Below, in pieces: positions 4,821-8,886 of a DNA stretch of 8,886 nucleotides. A program made the position numbers and the translations under genes. This stretch comes from an uncultured Acidimicrobiaceae bacterium. GTDB taxonomy: Bacteria > Actinomycetota > Acidimicrobiia > Spongiisociales > UBA5794. The stretch spans positions 1 through 8,886 of the forward strand of contig CAMYJM010000084.1 of assembly GCA_947258635.1 (NCBI GenBank), read 5' to 3'. The notes below the pieces were generated by a model, which saw only the letters and a program-made list of their open reading frames with translations, did not search any database and was not told the DNA's origin. Position 1 is the stretch's first letter, and each line of letters starts with the position of its first letter.

Positions 4821-4918
4821 ATACCCACACCCGCGAACCCCCGACCAAACGCCGCCCAAAAGGCCGCGTTCCCCGGCTCGCGGCTCACGGATAAGGTTCG
4901 AATCCCACTCCCTCCGCC
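4792..4918 (+). repeat. tRNA-Ser-associated element between tRNA-Ser(CGA) and pfk
   Basis: The element has the same order as the one after tRNA-Ser(GGA): antisense variable arm/T-stem (4804-4820), the block GGATACCCACACCCGCGA, a GC-rich middle, CCCGGCTCG (4872-4880), CGGATAAG, and a copy of the T-loop and acceptor 3' strand ending in GCC. The direct repeat is 29 bases long (4770-4798 equals 4895-4923) and extends past the tRNA end into ATGAA, the first bases of pfk. This layout resembles attL/attR flanking an insertion of 125 bases into the tRNA 3' end, but no integrase is encoded and the insert is very small. Confidence 0.75.
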
Positions 4919-6013
4919 ATGAAACGGTTTGCAGTTCTCACTTCGGGTGGAGACGCGCCGGGGATGAACGCGGCGATCCTGGCCGTCGTCAAGGTGGCGG
5001 CATTTCGCGGGATCGAGGTGCTGGGGGTCCGGCGGGGTTATGACGGGCTACTCGACGGCGACCTCCGCCTGTTGACGCGTGAGGTGTCGGGCACCAGCCG
5101 GCTCGCTCCGCTTTCCGAGGTCGAGGACAACGCCAACGACGGGGGAACAATCCTCGGATCAAGCCGATGTCAGCGGTTCTTCGATCCCGAACATCGCAAG
5201 CACGCGTGCCGGCAGCTCATGGATCATGGCGCCGAGGGCCTGATCGCCATCGGGGGCAACGGCACCATGGCGGGGGCCCACACGCTGGCGCCGGAATGCC
5301 CCCAAGTCACCGTCGTCGGGATCCCGGCTTCGATCGACAACGACATCGGAGCCACTGCCAGCGCGCTCGGGGTCGATACGGCCTTGAACACGATCATCGA
5401 AGCGTGCGACCGGATATCCGACACGGCACGCTCGCATCGCCGGGCGTTCATCGTTGAGGTCATGGGCCGCCGCTCGGGCTACCTCGCTGTAGCGTCGGCT
5501 GCGGCCGCCGCCGCCGATGCTGTGCTCCTGCCGGAGGAGAATCGCACCGACGAGGAGATCATCAGCAGCGTCGAGAACATCATCCGCGACTCATTCGCGA
5601 CAGACCGGCAGAAGAGTCGGGTCCTCATCATCAAGGCGGAGGGGGTGACGATCTCGGCCACCAACCTGGTCGACGCCGTCGACGACCGGCTCGAAGGGAA
5701 TCTCGACATCGACCTCAGGGCGACCGTCCTGGGCCACGTCGTGCGCGGAGGTCGCCCCACCTATCACGACCGGATGATTGCCGGGCGGCTGGCGTTGGGA
5801 GCGGTCAACGCCCTGGCCGACGGCGCGGACGATTGTATGGTCACGTGGAATACGACGACCCTGGGCGGGGACTCCACCGACGACCCTCGGGTTCACCGAT
5901 TCCCTCTCGAGACGGTGATCGCTGAGGGCAAGGCGCTCCTCGACGGCAGCAGCGACGTCACTCAGCGGAGAATCTCGCGAATGAAGACCGTCCAGGGAGT
6001 CCTGGCTCTCTAG
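4919..6013 (+). CDS. 6-phosphofructokinase (PfkA family) with atypical GGNGT site
   Basis: The 364-residue cytosolic enzyme should phosphorylate fructose 6-phosphate in glycolysis. Motifs in order: TSGGDAPGMNA (8-18), GGTILGSSR (75-83), IGGNGT (111-116), PASIDND (136-142) with presumed catalytic base D140, MGRRSG (182-187), AEG (240-242) and RATVLGHVVRGG (267-278). The glycine after N114 is the ATP-type residue; pyrophosphate enzymes have Asp there. N114 itself replaces the Asp that helps bind magnesium in E. coli PfkA, and A137 is neither the usual G of ATP enzymes nor the K of PPi enzymes, so the phosphoryl donor is uncertain. The protein is about 40 residues longer than E. coli PfkA. The start fits homologues, but there is no Shine-Dalgarno sequence: the ATG directly follows a tRNA 3'-end repeat. 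Its 3' end converges on the response-regulator gene with a 12-base gap. Confidence 0.88.
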   Translation: MKRFAVLTSGGDAPGMNAAILAVVKVAAFRGIEVLGVRRGYDGLLDGDLRLLTREVSGTSRLAPLSEVEDNANDGGTILGSSRCQRFFDPEHRKHACRQLMDHGAEGLIAIGGNGTMAGAHTLAPECPQVTVVGIPASIDNDIGATASALGVDTALNTIIEACDRISDTARSHRRAFIVEVMGRRSGYLAVASAAAAAADAVLLPEENRTDEEIISSVENIIRDSFATDRQKSRVLIIKAEGVTISATNLVDAVDDRLEGNLDIDLRATVLGHVVRGGRPTYHDRMIAGRLALGAVNALADGADDCMVTWNTTTLGGDSTDDPRVHRFPLETVIAEGKALLDGSSDVTQRRISRMKTVQGVLAL

Positions 6014-6025
6014 GAGCTGCGGGCG

Positions 6026-6715
6026 CTACAGGTCCTCTTCTTCCCAGGTGGTTGCCGGGAAGCGCGCCTTGGTCGATGCCGCTCGCCGCGCCGCGTATGC
6101 CGCCACCTCGGAGCGGCGCGACATCCCCATCTTGGTGAGGAGATTGGACACGTAGTTCTTGACCGTCTTTTCCGCGAGGTTCAGCTCGGAGGCAATCTGA
6201 CGGTTGGTGAGGCCCTGCTCGATCAGGTCGACGATCTTGAGCTCTTGACCCGACAACCGATCGAGCAATGAGTCGCCGGTGAGCTCGCCGCGAACCCGCT
6301 TGAAGACCATCTCCACCAGCGTGGGGTCCAACAGCGAGGCACCGCTGGCGGCCGCACGGATCCCGCCCAAGAGCTCGTCGGGCTGGATCCTCTTGAGCAC
6401 GTAGCCGGCGGCGCCGGCCATGATCGCTGAATACAAGGCTTCGTCGTCGGCGAACGAGGTGAGGATCAGCACCGTTGTGGAGGGCCACCGCGACAGGATC
6501 TCACGGCAGGCGTCCACACCCGTGCCGTCGGGAAGCTGCAGGTCCATCAGTACCAGGTCGGGCTCGTCAAGACCCACCCGGCGAATCGCATCCTCGACCG
6601 AACCCGCCTCGCCGGTGACATCAATGTCGTCCTCGGCCTCGAGGAGTGCGCGCAAACCCTGGCGCACGATCGCATGATCGTCGACAATCAGTACTCGGAC
6701 AACAGATTCAGACAT
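6026..6715 (-). CDS. NarL/FixJ-family response regulator (DosR-like)
   Basis: The 229-residue protein has an N-terminal receiver domain with the acidic pair D12-D13, phosphoacceptor D58 in LVLMDLQLPDGTG, T86 and K108. A LuxR-type helix-turn-helix follows at about 154-208 (LSGQELKIVDLIEQGLTNRQIA, AEKTVKNYVSNLLTKMG). The domain order, linker length and motifs resemble DevR/DosR of mycobacteria. It is divergent from a histidine kinase gene of the matching HisKA_3 class, with 74 bases between them, so the two form a two-component system. No Shine-Dalgarno sequence is visible before the ATG at 6715; TAAAAC on the minus strand (6742-6737) is a weak -10 candidate. It should bind the palindrome in the shared promoter region (inference). 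Confidence 0.92.
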   Translation of the reverse strand: MSESVVRVLIVDDHAIVRQGLRALLEAEDDIDVTGEAGSVEDAIRRVGLDEPDLVLMDLQLPDGTGVDACREILSRWPSTTVLILTSFADDEALYSAIMAGAAGYVLKRIQPDELLGGIRAAASGASLLDPTLVEMVFKRVRGELTGDSLLDRLSGQELKIVDLIEQGLTNRQIASELNLAEKTVKNYVSNLLTKMGMSRRSEVAAYAARRAASTKARFPATTWEEEDL

Positions 6716-6750
6716 GAGCAGACGGTAACCAGGGGTGTTTTACAGTGCCA

Positions 6751-6764
6751 GGGCCTTAGGACCC
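6751..6764. promoter_or_regulatory. DosR-box-like palindrome between regulator and kinase genes
   Basis: GGGCCTTAGGACCC matches 10 of 14 positions of the core GGGACTTTAGTCCC of the mycobacterial dormancy box (TTSGGGACTWWAGTCCCSAA). It is an imperfect dyad; flanking A and T extend it. It lies at about -39 to -26 of the proposed kinase transcription start, the usual place for DosR-type activation. Autoregulation of the pair is the likely meaning. The match is moderate and was found by eye. Confidence 0.45.
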
Positions 6765-6776
6765 TAGTAGCAACGC

Positions 6777-6782
6777 TACGAT
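6777..6782 (+). promoter_or_regulatory. -10 box for a probably leaderless kinase mRNA
   Basis: TACGAT ends seven bases before the kinase ATG at 6790, so transcription would begin at or next to the start codon. The absence of any Shine-Dalgarno sequence agrees with a leaderless mRNA. GTAGC-AAC-GCTAC (6767-6779), a small dyad, overlaps the box. Confidence 0.5.
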
Positions 6783-6789
6783 CCCTGTT

Positions 6790-7815
6790 ATGAAACCGAT
6801 CACGTTCACAACTTTGGAGGAGGCGCTCGACAATCCCTTCTTCACATCCTCGCCGGATGGGATTGTTGTCGTCGATCGCGCGGGCACCATCGTCGCCGCC
6901 AACGGTCGCATCGCCGAGATTCTCGGGCACAGCACAACCGAGCTGCGCGGCCAGAACGTGGAAGTCCTCATAGCCTCCCCGCTCCGTGAGACCCACCGCT
7001 CTCACATAGGCAGCTACAGCTCGGGGCCGCACATCCGGGAGATGGGGACCGGGCCTCGCCTCAAGGCTCTTCACAAGAACGGCGAAGAGATCCCGGTCGA
7101 CATCGCGCTGAGCCCCTTCGAGGCGGGTGGCGGCACCTACACGATCGCAGCCCTGCGTGATGCCCGGCTCCGGCTGCAGGCCGAGGAGGCCATCTTCCAG
7201 GCCGAAGAGTGGAGAGCGATAATCGACGATCGGCAGCGGATCGCTCGCGATCTCCACGACACAGTCATCCAGGACATCTTCGCCGCCGGAATGGGCCTGC
7301 AGGCGCTGCAGCGAAGGATGCCGGAGGACGACGCTCTGAAGCGGCAAATCGGTGCCAGCGTCGATCACCTCGACAGCGTGATCACCCGGCTCCGCAAAGT
7401 GATCTTCAACCTCACCCACGGCGACGATCCGGAGCCGATCGACACTGCCACCAGACGTGTTGTCACCGAATCGATCAACGGCTCCGGCATCCAGCCCACG
7501 ATCACCGTCAGCCCATCCAACTGGCCTTTGCCGGCCCGACCCCAGGAGCATGTGCTCGCCACGTTGCAGGAGGCCCTCAGTAACGTCGTCCGCCATTCCC
7601 GTGCGTCCAAAGTGGAGGTCGTGATCGAGGCCGCCGACAGTGTCTGCCGATTGTGCGTGAGCGACAACGGGATCGGCATGCCGGACGCGGCCGCGACCCG
7701 ACCCGGCTTTGGTCTGACCAACATGATGAACCGGGCCCAGGTCCTCGGCGGCAGCTGCGAGATCACCCCCCGGGACGGCGGCGGCACCACCGTGGAGTGG
7801 AAGGTGCCGATATAG
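6790..7815 (+). CDS. PAS-domain sensor histidine kinase (HisKA_3, DosS-like)
   Basis: The 341-residue protein lacks membrane segments. A PAS domain covers about 14-124 (SPDGIVVVD, AEILGHSTTEL, LHKNGEEIPVDIALSPF). A HisKA_3 dimerisation domain follows with the phosphoacceptor H156 in RIARDLHDTVIQDIF (150-164). The HATPase_c domain has an N-box EALSNVVRHS (261-270), G1 DNGIGMP (292-298) and G2 GFGLTNM (306-312). The catalytic half closely resembles mycobacterial DevS/DosT, but those have two heme-binding GAF domains, whereas this has one PAS domain, so the signal may differ (redox, oxygen or ligand; unknown). It is divergent from its presumed partner regulator. The ATG at 6790 has no ribosome-binding site; a leaderless mRNA is likely. 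Confidence 0.92.
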   Translation: MKPITFTTLEEALDNPFFTSSPDGIVVVDRAGTIVAANGRIAEILGHSTTELRGQNVEVLIASPLRETHRSHIGSYSSGPHIREMGTGPRLKALHKNGEEIPVDIALSPFEAGGGTYTIAALRDARLRLQAEEAIFQAEEWRAIIDDRQRIARDLHDTVIQDIFAAGMGLQALQRRMPEDDALKRQIGASVDHLDSVITRLRKVIFNLTHGDDPEPIDTATRRVVTESINGSGIQPTITVSPSNWPLPARPQEHVLATLQEALSNVVRHSRASKVEVVIEAADSVCRLCVSDNGIGMPDAAATRPGFGLTNMMNRAQVLGGSCEITPRDGGGTTVEWKVPI

Positions 7816-7818
7816 ATT

Positions 7819-7842
7819 TCGATCAAGTCGATTGATCGATTT
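7819..7842 (+). terminator. Hairpin after the kinase gene
   Basis: TCGATCAA (7819-7826) and TTGATCGA (7832-7839) form an eight-pair perfect stem with loop GTCGA, followed by TTT. It starts four bases after the kinase stop. It is a plausible weak intrinsic terminator for the rightward transcript. Confidence 0.55.
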
Positions 7843-7904
7843 CTCAGCGGCGGCTCGTTGCCACCTCCTTTTGCTCGCACCCGCCGGCGCTGGGAACAGC
7901 TCGG

Positions 7905-7920
7905 TCGAAGCCTGCTTCGA
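7905..7920 (-). terminator. Small hairpin after the universal stress protein gene
   Basis: TCGAAGC and GCTTCGA form a perfect seven-pair stem around two bases, ten bases beyond the stop of the minus-strand gene. There is no U-tract. It may help end the leftward transcript; together with 7819-7842 it separates two convergent genes. Positions 7843-7904 show nothing else. Confidence 0.35.
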
Positions 7921-7929
7921 ACGCGACCC

Positions 7930-8360
7930 CTACTTGGGGTGGCGGACGACTATCACGTCGCACGGAGCCCCATGCATCACCGCGTGGCTGGTGCTACCCA
8001 GCAGCAATGCCTTGACGCCACCGCGTCCTCTCGACCCGACGACGATGAAGTCGGCCCCAACCTCCTCGGCATAGGCGATGATCTCACGGGCCGGCTCGCC
8101 CCGCCGCATCACCACCGTGGGTGTGATGGTCAACATGGACATCGCCTTCTCGCCGTCAGACAGCGGCGTCCAGATGACGATCCGCGGGATCAACAGCAAC
8201 AATTTCACGGAGATCTCCGATCCCAGCGTCGCGTTCTGAACGCGGCCGTTGGAGGGAGCAAGCAGTGACGAACGAGACCGAGACCCTGTGCCAACTCGTC
8301 TGCGCGAGCGAGCGCAGCGTTGCCGTGGTCGGATCCGTCGTAGCCGGTGACTAGCAACAC
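7930..8360 (-). pseudogene. Universal stress protein gene with an apparent frameshift
   Basis: The 3' part encodes a clear UspA-fold C-terminus: RRGEPAREIIAYAEEVGADF, then VVGSRGRGG and LLLGSTSHAV with the ATP-binding pattern G-2x-G-9x-G-S, ending in PCDVIVVRHPK. The expected N-terminus is in another frame: GTG at 8360, preceded by AGGAGGT at six bases, reads VLLVTGYDGSDHG and ALARADELAQGLG, but that frame stops at 8205. The two frames differ by one missing or two extra bases, probably between about 8230 and 8275. The in-frame upstream extension of the 3' part is Arg-rich and unlike a Usp. The middle also looks shorter than usual, lacking about half of the region between strand 2 and the GEPA block. 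It is either a decaying gene or a sequencing error. Usp genes are classical DosR targets and the DosR-like pair is adjacent. Confidence 0.7.
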
Positions 8361-8472
8361 AGTTCACCTCCTGACACCTTCAGTTTGGCTCATGGTTGGC
8401 GCTGCTGGAAGGGCCGATCTTCCGATGGTGCCTGCCGAAATGCTCTACGCGGTCCGGGGCAAGGCGCCGGTG
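8361..8472. other. Short intergenic region upstream of the stress-protein gene
   Basis: These 112 bases should hold the promoter of the minus-strand stress-protein gene. They include its Shine-Dalgarno sequence (AGGAGGT on the minus strand, about 8367-8373) and a small dyad GGAAG-CTTCC (about 8407-8424). No convincing dormancy-box match or -10/-35 pair was found. Confidence 0.4.
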
Positions 8473-8886
8473 TCAGTAGGCAGCGTCGGACCGCGGTGAT
8501 GCCAGACCCGCTACATCAGCGGCGATCGAGGTGGCTCCAGCGACCTGGGCCACGGTCGCCGCCAGCGAGAGAATCGTCATTACGGCAGTGCTGATGAAGA
8601 AGTGCAGCGGCGTGCCCAGGTCCTTGACGATGTCAACCCGGTTGTTTCCCGCGTCGACGATATCGAGGCCGAGCGCGTTCAGACCAAGGAGCTGAACCAT
8701 GACTACACCTACAACCTGGAGCACCAGGCCCGCCAGGAACTGAATCAGCAGGAACCGGCCGAGCACGCGCCACCAGCGGCCCTTGACTACCGCCAAAGCG
8801 GCCGTGATCAGATTCGTGCCTCGGGGCTGCGAGACCAGAGCTACCGGGATGAACGAAACGACAAGCGACCACCAGATCACCGCGGC
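8473..8886 (-). CDS. Integral membrane protein of unknown function, C-terminal part
   Basis: About 137 residues are visible and the frame stays open through the right edge, so the start lies outside the window; the first GTG at 8880 has no ribosome-binding site. Three hydrophobic segments can be seen: near the visible start (IWWSLVVSFIPVALV), in the middle (GRFLLIQFLAGLVLQVVGVV and following) and near the end (HFFISTAVMTILSLAATVAQ). A GRWWRVLGRF motif precedes the middle helix. This arrangement is reminiscent of the membrane domains of DUF-type or glycerophosphodiester phosphodiesterase-associated proteins, but I do not recognise the family with confidence. It lies upstream of, and in the same direction as, the stress-protein gene, 112 bases away. 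Confidence 0.7.
   Translation of the reverse strand, partial: AAVIWWSLVVSFIPVALVSQPRGTNLITAALAVVKGRWWRVLGRFLLIQFLAGLVLQVVGVVMVQLLGLNALGLDIVDAGNNRVDIVKDLGTPLHFFISTAVMTILSLAATVAQVAGATSIAADVAGLASPRSDAAY

Noticed and set aside
4385..4888. Minus-strand reading frames over the serine tRNA region, with peptides such as VGFEPTEP
   Set aside because: They are translations of the antisense strand of tRNA-Ser and its repeats. The same peptide pattern recurs wherever such tRNA sequence occurs, and there is no ribosome-binding site or domain.
4792..4918. Remnant of a full integrative element with attL/attR
   Set aside because: The direct repeats at the tRNA 3' end fit, but only 125 bases separate them and no integrase is nearby. 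The tRNA-specific antisense arm is not explained by insertion of a fixed element. Kept only as one hypothesis.
8371..8476. Inverted repeat CTGACACC (8371-8378) and GGTGTCAG (8469-8476) around the stress-protein leader
   Set aside because: Eight bases at a distance of 90 can arise by chance, and one arm overlaps the end of the neighbouring coding sequence.
8385..8594. Plus-strand open frame over the stress-protein leader and membrane-protein end
   Set aside because: There is no ribosome-binding site or recognisable domain, and it overlaps a credible minus-strand membrane protein.
1..8886. CRISPR array, insertion sequence, prophage or toxin-antitoxin module
   Set aside because: No regularly spaced repeats, transposase, integrase or phage gene was found. 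The repeats present are tied to tRNA-Ser genes or are single palindromes.

Overview
The window looks like a chromosomal segment of a GC-rich, Gram-positive-type bacterium, most likely an actinomycetote of the Acidimicrobiia or a related uncultured lineage. The basis is the strong G/C preference at third codon positions, serine tRNA genes that do not clearly encode CCA, a DosR/DosS-type two-component pair with a dormancy-box-like palindrome, and apparently leaderless genes. The lineage is inference. No mobile-element enzyme, plasmid gene or CRISPR array is visible.

Layout. Positions 1-1140 (minus strand) hold two overlapping genes: a dimethylarginine dimethylaminohydrolase-like enzyme, then an M20 zinc peptidase/deacylase that leaves the window. 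Positions 1200-1527 (minus) hold tRNA-Ser(GGA), a repeat element after it and a REP-like pair of hairpins. Positions 1559-4431 (plus) hold tadA, a long perfect inverted repeat, a PadR regulator, and a tightly coupled NfeD-like/flotillin pair followed by a strong hairpin. Positions 4489-4918 hold a tandemly duplicated serine tRNA locus: a broken copy, then an intact tRNA-Ser(CGA) followed by a second repeat element that ends at the start codon of a 6-phosphofructokinase gene (4919-6013). Positions 6026-7815 hold a divergent response regulator and histidine kinase. Positions 7930-8886 (minus) hold a universal stress protein gene with an apparent frameshift and a partial membrane protein.

How the genes work together. 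The NfeD-like and flotillin proteins should form a membrane-microdomain scaffold, possibly controlled by the adjacent PadR protein. The kinase/regulator pair resembles the DosS/DosR system of other Actinobacteria, which controls universal stress proteins; one such gene lies next door, although it appears damaged here.

The most unusual signal is the serine tRNA loci. Both intact tRNA-Ser genes are followed by a 125-150 nt element of the same architecture. It starts with an inverted (antisense) copy of that tRNA's own variable arm and T-stem, continues through a partly conserved middle block, and ends with a direct repeat of the tRNA T-loop and 3' acceptor strand. The antisense segment differs between the two loci in the way needed to match the local tRNA. 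A third, degenerate copy seems to have lost its hairpin by deletion, which destroyed that tRNA. I know of no named element with this layout; whether it is mobile, a cis-acting RNA structure, or the product of templated duplication cannot be settled from the window.
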